A stretch of DNA of 64,000 nt from Hexactinellida sp. DTS-2022. Lineage: Eukaryota > Porifera > Hexactinellida. The notes beneath the pieces are model-generated. The model was not told where the DNA came from and made no database searches. It saw nothing but the letters and a program-made list of their open reading frames with translations. The stretch covers positions 2,170,001 through 2,234,000 of the forward strand of contig JAPNXP010000013.1 of NCBI GenBank assembly GCA_028753945.1. The letters are read 5' to 3'. Shown piece after piece: positions 10,471-22,039 of this stretch (positions are counted from its first letter, which is position 1; each line of letters starts with the position of its first letter). The translations under genes and the position numbers were made by a program.

Positions 10471-11630
10471 TTATAATTGTGGACGCCGTAGGATGCGCCC
10501 GCGAGTCAAATGTGCCAGTTTTGGAGGTTATTTTTAAGAAATGCATTTGCGAAAGCAACTTTCAAAAAAGTTGAAATATATTTAATATACGTCAAATAAA
10601 TCTATTCTAAATTCATATATAACTATAAATTTATAATGAATTTATAATGAATTAATCAAACTATCAATTAACCAACATTCACCATGAATCAACATTTAAA
10701 AATTATTTATTAAACGATTTCTCATGATATTTGATATACAACGTTCCCAAAAGTACTCACAGAATAGATAGGGAAGAGACCTCTCATATGTTTCTCTCAA
10801 CCAATCTCGGAAATTGGGCCTGTCCCTAGATATAATTTTGGAATATATTATCATATTCTTGGGGGGGAGGGGTAGTGGCGTATCCCGGATTATCGTGAGG
10901 TGCTCTGGAGCGAGCGAAGCGAGCAACGGTAAGGGGGGGATCTAGGAGCCAACCCCCCATAAATTTCTTTGAATCTTAGACGCTCAAACATCGATGTACA
11001 GCTATTCTTGTCACATAGTAGGAGGAGTGTAATATTGTGCAGTTGTATCACTTACAAACCAATCAATAACAGTCATTATCTAGCTGATTCTAGCAAATAG
11101 TAGGCTTATGTACAGGGCCGGATTATGGCATAAACTAATTAAGGGGGGGGGGGGGGGGGCTCAGAAGTCAATATAGCTTAGGGCCTCACCATGGCTTAGT
11201 CCGTCCCTGCTTATGTAATATGTTCTATAGTATTTAAGTATACTATAGAGTAATTACAATATGGAGTAGATGGCTGATTTATGTAAATAATCGTTGATAA
11301 AACCTAGAGTTGGTTAGCTACCTATTCATTTTAATTGTTAAATAGAAAGAAATCTTTAGGAGAATACAACCTCTATAATTTCAATTGATAATTCGAATTA
11401 TTAAAGAGTCACTGGACCAGAACACAAATTTCGATTTAACTGACGAACGAAAACGAAATTGAGAAACCGGGCTTCGAGGTCATCATCTCCAGGAAATTCT
11501 ATATCTACTGTCGAAATTTAAAATGTCTATCCCTAATGGTTTAGTCAGGCCATCGCGTACCACCGGCCGGAAGTCCGACAGAGGTAAATTCAATACTGTG
11601 CACTTATAGTATAAAATTATAGTAGGACCC
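10471..11630. other. AT-rich intergenic stretch
   Basis: No coding sequence recognised. It holds a fragment of another CAGTGGCGTA-type repeat near 10870-10935 (GGTAGTGGCGTATCCCGG) and a run of 17 G at about 11143-11159. Confidence 0.5.
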
Positions 11631-11635
11631 TACTA

Positions 11636-11792
11636 CAGTGCACATCGATTATCCGGACTTTGATTATCCGCAAATGGGTCCAAATCCCACTCCTATACTA
11701 TTATATATAGAATGACCTCGTTTATCCGGACTTTAGCTTATACGGACATTTTCGTTCTCTCCCAATGGGTCCGGATAATCGAGGTTGCACTG
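11636..11792. mobile_element. pogo/Tigger-type MITE, TA target duplication
   Basis: 157 bp from CAGTGCACATCGATTATCCG to the partner CGGATAATCGAGGTTGCACTG, with TA on each side (11634-11635, 11793-11794). The internal TTATCCGGACTTT motif is repeated. No coding capacity. Confidence 0.85.
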
Positions 11793-11984
11793 TATATCGT
11801 TTTACTAGAAGAAGCACAATAAAATAATTTAAATAAAGGCAGTGATTTCAACACTGTGCCACTATACTATAGTAGTCGGCACAGTAATTACAGTGCAGTC
11901 TATTGTTAGTATAGTGGCTCAGTTCTAATCTTACTGCTTTTAATATAATAATAATATTATTATCAAAATTTCTCACACCTCAAC

Positions 11985-12312
11985 AAGTTATGACGTCATT
12001 GTCACATTCGAGAACCCTGAAAATGCACTTAAGTTAATCGCCCAGAATTCCCGCCCTCAAAGAGATAAAAATCTGAAAATTTAATAGAACATGCACATTA
12101 ATGACAAGGACACGTTGGTCACGCTAGATTGCCACAATGTTAACTCATTGTCGCAAAATGACGTAATCGATCAAATTTGACATTGTTAAATTTCACTATT
12201 TATGCCTATTTCAGCTAGAAGTATAAATTTAACTAAACACCGCCCGCTTAGTGGTTGGTGTGTGGTTGTGTTACACTGCGAAGCGACCTAGCATTCGAAG
12301 CGCGCTAGTTTT
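11985..12312 (-). repeat. Repeat family A, long copy
   Basis: A minus-oriented copy spanning most of the family: the GTGACGTCAT-like end (TGACGTCATTGTCACATTCG near 11990), GAACATGCACATTAATGACA, AATTTGACATTGTTAAATTT and the 5' GCGAAGCGACCTAGCATTCG block near 12285. Confidence 0.75.
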
Positions 12313-12399
12313 AGATAAATTCATGGCATACTAAATACACGACTTGCTAAGTTCCCGAAATGAAACAAAATTGCTAGTTGCTGTTAATTTATTCATTTG

Positions 12400-13249
12400 C
12401 AGTGGGCTAGTGGCGTAGCCAGCTCTAGACTTGTGGTGGCGCAACGGTGGTGCATGAGCTCATCTCGGTGGTGAATGGGCTCATCTCGGTGGTGATGGGC
12501 TCACTCGGTGGTGCACAGGGTTGTATTTTCTGCCCTCGCCTCCCCCTATATCCCAAACAATCCTTGGTAATTCACAAAGTGCAAATCAATTTGCGAAAGA
12601 AGTATAATCGGACCGGTGATAGGCGAATTAACTACTGCAGAAACGTCGAGGGGATTTTACAAAAGTTCATGCGCAGTCCAGAAAAAAATATATCCGAGAT
12701 GTATTCCATTTCAAACATAGTGTATACAAGTATCGAAGATGATTGGGAATGCCGTTGTGCAGTTCTCAGATATTGAAGTATCTCCTTTGAAAATTTTCGA
12801 ATTTCTGATCCGATCGAAGGGGCTATCACCCTAACTCTGCAGGGTAAAAATGCCAAATTAGGAGAACTAAAGTTTCAGATCTCGGGCATACGTTTTCGAA
12901 TTTGGGAATGTCTCCAGATCAATTTAACGTAGAATTGATTATTTAATGGCCTCATCCTCAAGTCAAAGAGAAGTAAACATTTCTTGGGATAAGCAGGATA
13001 TTATCGTAGATACATCAAAGATTTTGCTCCTATCGCAAATCCATTATTTTCCTTGCTGAGGACAGATATGAGTTTTAACTATGTTATTTTTAAGTATTCA
13101 TTTCAATCAAGGTTATTTTTGAGTAGTAATTTCAATCATTACAAGTGATGACTTGGGAATTAATGCTTACTACTTAAGGTGTATAAAAAAATGCGCACCA
13201 ACTGAGGTGGTGCGCCGCCCCACCGCGCACCACCCTGGACCACGCCACT
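12400..13249. mobile_element. hAT-like element, 850 bp, with captured Ty3-type fragment
   Basis: Ends are AGTGGCGTAGCCAGCTCTAG near 12409 (preceded by CAGTGGGCT) and, at the right, the inverted GGACCACGCCACT. TCATTTG occurs directly outside both ends (12393-12399, 13250-13256), consistent with an hAT target duplication. GTGGTGCG-type repeats lie inside both ends. It contains a reverse transcriptase fragment at 12950-13085. Confidence 0.7.
12950..13085 (+). pseudogene. Ty3/gypsy reverse transcriptase fragment inside hAT-like element
   Basis: Across one frame change the sequence reads TFLGI, then YYRRYIKDFAPIANPLFSLL, the conserved block that follows the active site in Ty3/gypsy reverse transcriptase. 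It is only about 45 codons long and sits inside the 12400-13249 element. Either an insertion remnant or sequence carried along by the element. Confidence 0.7.
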
Positions 13250-13510
13250 TCATTTGGAACTAAGAAATAATCTCAAAAAAACCAGCAGGCCATATTTATG
13301 CACCATAATTTGTTGTTAGTTAGGTATATGTACTTTTTTTTAGCTGAATCAATTATTATATATATTTATTTTAGTATGCATGCTACTCCAGTGCACTTCG
13401 CGGGGCGGGTTATTAGTATATGCGGGGGCTCGGGACCGAATTTCAACCCGCGCTTTCCTCTAATATATTCATATTTTCTTTACGTATCATAATTTTTCTC
13501 TATCTAGTAT

Positions 13511-13723
13511 ATGCCTGAAAAGTGCTCAGTGGTTGGATGTAAATTTGGTTACCTAAATGGTCCTACATGTCCACGCTTTAGATTTCCTTCTACATTGATA
13601 TATGATCTTCGTTCTAAATTGATTTTATTCTTCAATCGTCCATATTTATATGAGATAATTGCTAATTCGCGGGTTTGTGCTGATCACTTTGAGGCCCAAT
13701 ACATTAAAGAAAACGAAACTTGA
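13511..13723 (+). pseudogene. THAP-domain fragment (P-element-like N-terminus)
   Basis: A 70-residue frame from ATG has a THAP zinc-binding pattern: MPEKCSVVGCKFG (C-x4-C), FPS, then VCADHF (C-x2-H-F). THAP domains bind DNA and form the N-terminus of P-element/THAP9-type transposases. The tryptophan usually found in the middle is not at its expected place (a leucine appears there), and the frame stops soon after the domain. A P-type C-terminal piece occurs at 15550-15720, but the two cannot be joined with confidence because the end of the CACAGTG element lies between them. Probably a remnant. Confidence 0.7.
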
Positions 13724-14288
13724 ACCCGATTAGTTCCCTTTTCGCGAAATCTTATTCCAACGATCCACCCACTCAGGTCCTAAAAGCCAGACAGTAGTTC
13801 CCATCCAACCACGTAGGCCACCAAAAGTGCGTGTTTTCCAATTAGATGAACTTTGTTCCTTATATGGAAAAATGCCCATAAATTGATTTTGATGATTTCA
13901 TCAGGTTCCAGAAGAAGAGCCCGGAATATCAAGACTTTACTTCACGCTCAACAGAGGACTTCATTACTGCTTACCATATAGTAATCGATGCTGAAATCGC
14001 ACCTATCAAGCAATGTATTTCTATCGATCGACAAATCCTTTCGTGTCACACTTAGTTTTGAAGGTTCTCCAGTTCCTCTTCCTGAATACATCGATAGAGC
14101 TACAGGATCTAAGCTTACTCATTTGTATCTACTTAAAAACCTCATAATTATTTCAGGAACGTACTTCAGATTTCGACATACAGCTGTTTAAGGAGTTACT
14201 AAAACTTGTTACATTATACCTCGTGGGAGACTTAATCACACTATCAAGTATCAGCGGCTTGATAGAGACAAAAAGGAGCATGATTGAC

Positions 14289-14525
14289 CACAGTGGGCAT
14301 TTTCAGGGGTTTAAGTGGAAATAGGAAAACTATGCTAGATAGACTCTAATGAAGTATTATTGACATATAGGTTATCGGTAGCTGCAAACCGAATGGCAAC
14401 ATCAAAAATGATATATGTAGTCTCCTAACAGTAGTTTTGGACGATCAATGGTAAATTCATGATTTATTATATTTTTGGTTTTGTAACAATCATATATTAA
14501 TCACCCATGATTATTGATAATACAT
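14289..14525. repeat. Left terminal inverted repeat of the RAG1/Transib-type element
   Basis: Starts with the heptamer-like CACAGTG. A block GGAAATAGG lies 21 nt inside it and is matched 20 nt inside the right heptamer. No ACAAAAACC-like nonamer at a 12- or 23-nt spacing is convincing. Confidence 0.75.
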
Positions 14526-15545
14526 CTTAAACTTGGGTAAAATAATTTTAATGTTATTCTTATCCCAGATATTCTATATCTCATTGAATTTATAGAAGGG
14601 TAGATGGATGCTGAGTGTAACTATCGCAGGTGCAATTACTCTTAGGAAACCCTAGATAGTTTTATGTAGCATAGTTGTATACTATGGAACATTGCTAGGG
14701 CCTAAATTTATTCCGGATCTCATAAAATTATTTTACTGAAATTCAAAAGCATGGATGAATTTTAACTTGGTATACTGATTGAGAGATTTGACTTTAAAAT
14801 ATAATAAACTGCTTTGTTATTCATTATCACTATCAGTTAATGGAAGAAAAAAACTAATTAATTGGATAAATAGTGGAGAAATTCAATTTACATTATATGA
14901 ATTTTCTGAGGGGACAATGGTAAATTGAAAAAAATCATTCCGAGGCGGATTTGGGCGGTGCAAAACTAATATAAATATTTTGCTAATATGTCTATGTAAC
15001 ATTTAAAAGCATTAGAATATGTGACCACGACCGAGCACCTAATGTTTTTGAACCAAAATGCCAAATAAATTCCGTCCGAAATCCATAAATCCTTCCATAA
15101 GATATTGTAAACTTAGCTTCAATTCCACAATGAAATTGTATTTATAGCAATGACATCAAGAAGTTACAGTCTTGAGTCTTGATATAAATTACATAATGAT
15201 AGTATGAATCATCATATGGGTAGAAATTGTATGAGTTTGATTACTATCTTAATATCACAACAGAATTATTGATAGAAAATATATTTAGATCAGTCATTCC
15301 AATTCATATTATTCGTTACCCCGATAGTATATGACTTCGAAAATTAGTATTTCTAGATTTGAAACAATGGTGAATCTGAAAAAATATAAAAATTTCGTAA
15401 TCCAAGGGTGTTGACAAATAACTCTATTTTCCCTGGTTTGCCCACTGTTTACAGATCCATGTATGTCAATTTGTGCTAAATAAATTTCTAAATTCTCAGA
15501 TTTGTACCCCGATTGTTGTTCAGTACTCACTAAAACTATACGGAA
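14526..15545. other. Interior of the CACAGTG element, no gene recognised
   Basis: AT-rich; no coding sequence with recognisable motifs on either strand. Confidence 0.4.
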
Positions 15546-15549
15546 TTGA

Positions 15550-15720
15550 ATGGAAATTGAAGACCCGGATTTTAACTTTTGCCTTTTGATATGCCTTTTT
15601 GATCGTGGCTGCTTAAAATGGCCGTCCAATTACGTGCTAAATGTGGTGTTTACACCTTGGAAAGTGTTTACAATGATGTTTTCAATCGGATTCAAGCAAA
15701 TCCCTCTCCTAAAACTCGTT
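15550..15720 (+). pseudogene. P-element-like transposase C-terminal fragment
   Basis: The block FDRGCLKWPSNYVLNVVF followed by PWKVF corresponds to the DRGGLKxPS segment in the C-terminal part of P-type transposases, as also seen near 5510 and 34790 in this window. It is about 55 codons long and ends at a stop after VSEKC. A frame on the opposite strand (15309-15629) has no recognisable content. Confidence 0.6.
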
Positions 15721-16216
15721 AGTGAAAAGTGCTAAGACTTCGTTGATGAGTGTATAGATTGCTTAGACAGAAGGAAAATCAATTTATTACAGTACTTTAA
15801 ATTTTAACAACAGTAACCAATTGTTACTTAACAACAAGAAGGCGAAGAACCATATCGTTCCTACTACCTGCCCCAAATAAAATCATAACAAATTCCTCTA
15901 AACATTTGCTTAGTTTTCATAATTATACTATCTAGCTAGTTTGCATGTAATAATAATACTTGAGCTTGAATTTATGTTGGGATCAACTATGAACGATGTA
16001 TACTACTTTGATATGTGTAGTTGATATAATGATTCTAATATTAATCAGGTAATTGGTTACAGTTAGAAAAATAAACCCGCCTTTATCTTATTCCTGCTCC
16101 AAAGCAGTGAAATGGCCTTTATATAGTAGTCTGGAAATTTTTATTTATTTATATATTTTATTATAATAATAAAATGCTCACTACTACCTTATATTTCAAT
16201 ATGAGAGGGTAGAAAC

Positions 16217-16400
16217 CAGGCTTTCATCCAGGCTAATTTTCCCGAGCGCCTAGATTAAATTTGAGCTCACTCACACGCGCCTAAAATACTCAATTTTTAT
16301 TACGTCTATGGGAGCATCTCACGATTTTCGCGCGCCTAGATAATTTCTTTTTGAAATTACGCGCCTGGAGGCGCGTTGCATGCGCCTGGATTAAACCCTG
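16217..16400. mobile_element. hAT MITE, 184 bp, perfect 8-bp target duplication
   Basis: Ends CAGGCTTTCATCCAGGC and GGATTAAACCCTG. The direct repeat GTAGAAAC occurs at 16209-16216 and 16401-16408. Internal GGCGCG-type motifs are shared with the second copy at 27644-27827, which has the same length and its own perfect duplication. Confidence 0.9.
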
Positions 16401-17288
16401 GTAGAAACTAATTGATAGGTAGAGAAATGTTTTTGTAATGCCTTTTATTCAGGTATTCTTGCTAATTTAACTAAAATACTGACCTCCCGCTTTTTCTCCC
16501 TCTTTTAGTGTATCTACCTCCCGCTTTTCGATCAAACTCCTCCACAGGTCCCACTTTTGGGATATTTTAGGTTGGAAGTACTGTATTAATTAATACAGCA
16601 TTCAAAGCCTCTGGAAGTGCTGAAATTTAAAGTCCTCAATATTAAATTGTTCATATCTCTGAAGATATTTGGCGCAAAGATTCAAAACCAAATTCTTTCT
16701 ATGGATATGTTACAAGCTAAGTGGTGAGACACAAAAAGTTGGAATTATGAAAATTTTTCAAGGGAAAATACATTTAGGTGTAAGGGATACCGTTAATGCT
16801 ACAAGTTAATAGAAGCCAGTTCGAATTCACAAGTAGAATCAATTTATTTATCCCAAGTTGAAACAATATAATTAGATGTTAAGAGAAAATGAAAACAAAA
16901 TAGAATGTTATAAATTTTTGGCAGAAAACGTTGTAAATTTTTGGCTTAAATTACTGTAAATAAAAAATTCTTTAGAAATCTGTAATTGTGAGACATGAAT
17001 CCCTATACAATAGAAAGCAATAAACCATGGCCTACTTAATATACGGCCGTGTATGTCACCGAGAAGTCCATTTTATAAATTTCATTCTAAGCTAAACTAT
17101 GCCTCCTATTGTTATCATTTGCATTGTATAAGGGGTAATCAACCATCGCGAGTCCAATGGAACCACTTTTGAGAATCTGAGATTTGAGGTTAAACTGTTT
17201 AGGCGCCTTCACATGAAATGGCGTCTAAACAGCTTAACCACAAATCTCAGAGTCTTCAAAAATATCCAACACCTTGGAGGATTCTTTA

Positions 17289-17457
17289 GATGTTTCAACA
17301 GATAACGAAGACGAACATTCTGAAAAATGTCACGTATGTCTGTTGCCTAGATCAGAAAATTATGCACTCTTGCATGATGAAATCGTGCATGGAGGATTTT
17401 GTCAAACATGTGCAAATCGCTTACTGAGCATGAAAGCTGATTGACCTATTTGCAGAG
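17289..17457 (+). pseudogene. RING-type zinc-finger fragment with a stop in place of a cysteine
   Basis: The frame encodes acidic sequence (STDNEDEHSEK), then CHVCLLP, IVHGGFCQTCANRLLS, then a TGA at 17442-17444 followed by PICRG and a GT splice-donor-like site (GAG|GTAAAA at 17458). Spacing fits a RING domain (C-x2-C ... H ... C-x2-C ... C-P-x-C), and the HGGFCQTCA stretch is reminiscent of the MDM2-type RING of E3 ubiquitin ligases. The TGA stands where the conserved cysteine of the CPIC pair should be. The fragment lies wholly inside a P-type element, so it looks like a captured exon of a host gene. The exact parent gene is uncertain. Confidence 0.6.
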
Positions 17458-17827
17458 GTAAAATAAATTGCGTGCTTAAAGTTTTTCAGTGATTTTGCAA
17501 TTTCTATTAGTTAACTGCTTTTATGTCATTACCTCTATTATCACTGTCCTTTATTACTACTAGATTTAACAGTATAATTATCATTACCTATGTTATCACT
17601 GTCCTTTATTACTACTAGATTTAACAGTTTATTTATCATTTAGTATACACATCTTGTCGTTGAAGGGCAATCTCTTTCCTAAATAAAATCATTTTGCACT
17701 AATTCAAATGGTAAACGTGGTTGTGTACGAATACATTTGGAGGGGTAGTGTAAATATTCCTACTGTATCCGTTATTTTTTGTAGTTATGAAATACTGGGA
17801 AGACAAATTTCAAGATCCGATTTACCT

Positions 17828-18100
17828 TAGGACAAATTCCGAACTCGGAATTTCTTTAGGACAAACTCATAATTTAGAATTAGGACAAATTCCGAACTCG
17901 GACTTTCTTTAGGACAAACTCATAATTTAGAATTAGGACAAATTCCGAACTCGGACTTTCTTTAGGACAAACTCATAATTTAGAATTAGGACAAATTCCA
18001 ACCTCGGAATTTGTTTAGGACAAACTCATAATTTAGAATTAGGACAAATTCCGATATAATTGATTTAGGACAAATTCCATAGTTATTTAGGACAAATTCC
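17828..18100. repeat. 53-bp tandem array (AGGACAAA repeats)
   Basis: About four copies of a 53-bp unit built from AGGACAAATTCCGAACTCGG and AGGACAAACTCATAATTTAG, followed by shorter partial units. It lies inside the P-type element. Confidence 0.9.
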
Positions 18101-18262
18101 AGCTACCCGTTCCATTGGATTCGCGATGGTTGATTACCCCATATACAATGCAAATAATAACAATAGGAGGCATAGTTTAGCTTAGAATGAAATTTATAAA
18201 CTGGCCTTCTATTTTTTTGGCCTTCTCGGTGACATACACGACCGTATATTAAATAGGCCATG

Positions 18263-18955
18263 AATAAACCAAAAATAATATGTCTCTATCTACTATACTT
18301 TTTATTTTTTGTGAGTATAAAAATTTGGCTAATACAAATCTCCCATAGGGGACTTTCCTTAAGTGGTGGTTGTAAATATATAATATTTTGGCAATGTGGC
18401 TATGTGTGCTATTAGTTGTCAGAATTAATATTTAAAGATTATAAGCGTACGCTGTTGGTAGTCTTGAATTATGACTCCAATTTTTTTTAATTTATTCCCT
18501 TCAAAAAGTCACAATTTTTTATTTAGGTTGAATCAAAATTCTAATCCAGTCACCTTTTGCCCATAACGATGGTCTATGTGATATAATAGGACACAACAAA
18601 ACTAAGGGTATAATTAATTTTCACACTCATTTTGAAATATTTTTCGAAGTTCAATTTTTAAATGGATATCCACAATACCCATGGATATGACGAAAACTCT
18701 ATATCCTACTAATTAATTTTATTGCTATTTACTAACCCAATATTTACCTTCACAGTAAATTGTTTGATTATTTATTCGCTGCATTACTCTCATCAATATC
18801 AATGTAATCAATATATTGTCAAATAACTTTGATAGTAATATTATGCATAATTATGTGATTGACGTGAACTAATGATACATCAAACTGATGTAAGCCAAAC
18901 TGGATTAATCGAATTATGCAATTTCGGAAATTTATTTAGTCAAGATTAAATCACC
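18263..18955. other. Interior of the CACAGTG element, no gene recognised
   Basis: AT-rich sequence without recognisable coding content or repeats, between the P-type element and a MITE. Confidence 0.4.
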
Positions 18956-19200
18956 AGGGGCCTTATTCACTAACAATCTCAACTTTTTTCGTGACTAAGA
19001 ATATGACGTCATGCTTAAGTTAAATGGTGGCATATAATTTTGAATAAATTCTGAGGATTCGAACAAAATTTATCCTCCAAGGTGTTTTAGGTATTTCGAA
19101 CCTTTAGACTGGTAATTCAAGTATTATTTCGATAACCTCTCACAATTTCAATTATACAAAGTTCTGAAAAAGTTAAGAATTGTTAGTGAAAAATGCCCCA
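18956..19200. mobile_element. Harbinger-type MITE (GGGGCCTTATTCACTAAC ends)
   Basis: Ends AGGGGCCTTATTCACTAAC and GTTAGTGAAAAATGCCCC form inverted repeats with AAGTTGAGATT-like inner extensions. They match the ends of the Harbinger element at 30758-39262. It was probably mobilised by that type of transposase. The 3-bp target duplication could not be resolved. Confidence 0.75.
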
Positions 19201-19880
19201 GACCTCGATTATGGCAATGAGGTAGCAATGGGTGTTTCCTTTTTTGCTAACACCTGGCACAGATTCACAGTGGATTGACACGGGAAATAGGCTTGATTTT
19301 CAAGTTGTTCAAATCAATTCAAGAATAAGTTAATCTTGATATGCACTATCGAAACATAGAAAGCATGTCAATTGGCAATTTATTCGTGTTATAACCACAC
19401 TCCCTTGGCTATAACTTAGTAACGTTGAAATGTTAATTATTTTGTCCATATTTGTGGTTAAAATCACTTAGCTAATGTTTCTTCTAAATCTCTTTTTGTA
19501 TTAGGCGCATAGATTCCTAATTTTCAGTAATAGAATGAGATGTGTAGTAAATGTTGAATAACAGTAGTTAGCTTATCTACTTACTAAAATATTCGTTGGC
19601 GTAACATTTTGACATTCATGAGCTTACTACCATTTCGGACATCATATCCCCTCATTATAAAATGTTGAAACTTGCTGTGGCCAGTCGTGGCCACATAATT
19701 TTAAACTTTTATATTATACATTTATATAAAGACTATATAAAAAAATAAATTCCAGCCCCGCGAAAAGGCGCGACGGTGAGCATATATTCTGTTAAATAAT
19801 AGGCCTTAGATTTCGACATATTCATTAAATGGAATAATATATTTGTTATAGACTCCCATTATTGAATATACATCCATTTT
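19201..19880. other. Upstream of RAG1-like gene, no feature seen
   Basis: AT-rich interior of the CACAGTG element that would contain the transposase promoter. Nothing specific could be identified. Confidence 0.35.
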
Positions 19881-19894
19881 AATTGATTATTAGA

Positions 19895-22009
19895 ATGAAT
19901 AATAAGCAAGCATTTGAATTCTTAAATACTCACTCATCGATAAGATCTGCTACTGAAGAATTTATAAAACAATACGAAGTTCCGGATGAAGAGAACACAT
20001 CAATCCGTCGAAAACTTTCCTATCTAAAACCAGATCGTGTTCTCTACAGGAAGAATAATGACCTCGAAACTTGGGAGGACTTATTATTTCATACATGTAC
20101 TTCATTACACTATCCGAAAAAGCGAATTTCTGATCAGGAAATTATTTTCCAAACGGAGATTAGTTGTGATATACGAAAACCACTGTCCGAACTCACAACC
20201 AAAGGTTTACGACACCGGCTTAATCCTATCCTCCAGCTGATTAACACATTTGCAGAAAATGAGAATGTAGAATCTAAAGTGATTGCTACTTATGTTTTAC
20301 AACTAATCCAACCAGATTCATGACAGAAAGACATCAGACATTTGTAAATCCTGGATTGGCGAAGGCACTTTCGGAAAGATACCCAGTTTTATGTCAACTT
20401 CCAAGTCTGCTTTTCTTTTAGACCTACTGGAAATCGGGAAAAGGCGATACAATGCACTTCGAGATCTCTGTAAATCAGAAAATATAATTCTTTCCTCATA
20501 TGATAAGGTGAGTAGTTACCGCAATAACATTATTCTCTCTGATGATATAGAATTTGTTCGAAAAAATGACCATATAATTGGCGTTTCCATCTCTTATCAC
20601 AAAATTTCACACCAAACTGTCGAACGTATTCTTGAGGCTCATGTTTCCGCATCAGTACAATTTCCGATCACTGTGAGGGTAATTGATGGGCTTGATGGAT
20701 CAGGTTCACATCAGATTTACAGTCAATTTCATGAAAATATTGACTTGAGTACGAAGAATTATATACTCTTTGCCTTTTCGCGTCACAAGAATTTCTGATT
20801 CCAATGGTGAATGTGTATTTTCCAATGAAAATCCTAATGCTACTTTCGGTATTAGGCCAGTGGCATTGATTGCACTAAAGGAAAACGCGGAAAATGTGCA
20901 ATTTATGATGGAACAACTAATTAATCATCAAGTCACTCTCATTCAGAAGGGTTTCGAGTTTCCAAGTGGAAATGTTAACGTCTCCATAATTCGAAGTATG
21001 TTGGACGGTAAAATGTCGGGGATATTAAGTGGTGCTGGTGGTGCAAGCTGTCAATTGTGTACAGCTACCTCTAAGGAACTAAGAGATTTAGACCTCGTTA
21101 AGTGCGGATTCCCGATAAACAGAACAATCTCAAGTGCTAAAGAAATTTTCAATTCTGTAAATAGAGAAGAATTCTTATCCCTTCCATCTCAACAAAGATT
21201 CGGACTGACTCATGAACCAATATCTGATATTGATATTCTATCGGCTTCGCCTTTACATAGTTATACTTGTGTCTTTCGTTGGTTCATGTTAGTCATTTAT
21301 CATCTACAGTCTGGAACCTATAAATGGTCTCCCACTTCCAAGAAGATAGAAAGTACCATGAAATTTACCCGCTCGTTTTTATGAGAAAACAGGTTTCCGT
21401 ATCGATCAGCCAAGTAGCGATGGGGGAACGACATCAACTGGTAACATTGCGAGACAATGTTTTCTTGACCAACATGATTTTATTTACTGGGTTAAAACTT
21501 TAATTCCTTCTGATATCGGAGACAAAATTTCAAGTGTCCATGCTAGTCTCTCAGCGATTTTACGTGTATACAATTCCAGTCAGGCGATTAACACCGATTA
21601 CCTCGATAAATTGTGCAAAGATACTTACGAATTAATCCTTACTGAATTTCAATGGGCAAGTATAACTCCATCCTTACACAAGTTATTAGCGCATAGCACA
21701 GAACTAATTAAGGAGTGTAATGAGGGGCATGGGTTGAAGGAATTCTCAGAAGAAGGGTTGAAAGTTGTAACAAGTTATTACGTAGGTATCGCGAACACCT
21801 AGCACGAAAAAATTCCTTCTCTTAATTCAAGGGATGTTTTTGTCCGTTTACTAACCCAGAGTGACCCAATATTACAAACCTATCGCAAGGTATTAATTTG
21901 CAAAGATTGCGGAGAATATGGGCATACCAATCGGGTTAGATGCAAGAGCCGTACTCAACCAGTCTCATCACAAGATTGTTTGATGAATTCATTACTTTCT
22001 CTTACATAG
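19895..22009 (+). pseudogene. RAG1/Transib-like transposase (frameshifted)
   Basis: A DDE recombinase of the RAG1/Transib superfamily, which cuts at paired CAC-starting ends through hairpin intermediates. ATG at 19895. Order: N-terminal helical part to about 20320, then after frame changes near 20325 and 20775 the first acidic block VIDGLDGSGSHQIYSQ (D codon 20685). Next come MLDGKMSGILSGAGG and CQLCTATSKE (D codon 21004, zinc pair), then GNIARQCF and SLHKLLAHSTELIKE after a change near 21385. Last are FSEEGLK (E at 21749-21754) and RRYREHLARK after a change near 21785. The C-terminus has CKDCGEYGHTNRVRC (21899-21943), a C-x2-C-x3-G-H-x5-C motif like the one in ProtoRAG RAG1-like tails. The block order parallels vertebrate RAG1. 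At least five frame disruptions make it inactive. No RAG2-like kelch gene is nearby. Confidence 0.8.
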
Positions 22010-22039
22010 ATAGTATCGTAATTGAAATGTATATCATAT

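Larger units (their letters stand above)
17026..18262. mobile_element. Non-autonomous P-type element, 1,237 bp, carrying a RING-finger fragment
   Basis: Inverted ends of about 130 bp at about 95% identity begin CATGGCCTACTTAATATACG; the 7-bp AATAAAC flanks both sides (17019-17025, 18263-18269). The ends resemble those of the P-like element at 34239-39123, which also has a 7-bp duplication. Inside are a hairpin (about 17170-17257), a RING-like coding fragment (17289-17457), a ~63-bp tandem duplication (about 17530-17640) and a 53-bp tandem array (about 17828-18100). No transposase is encoded. Confidence 0.8.

Noticed and set aside
11143..11159. G-run as a regulatory quadruplex
   Set aside because: A single homopolymer run with no spaced G-tracts; may also be an assembly-sensitive simple repeat.
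14289..14330. A V(D)J-type nonamer at 12- or 23-nt spacing from CACAGTG
   Set aside because: The nonamer positions read GGTTTAAGT (12) or AAATAGGAA (23) at the left and AATTTAGGG or AATAGGCAT at the right; none resembles ACAAAAACC well enough.
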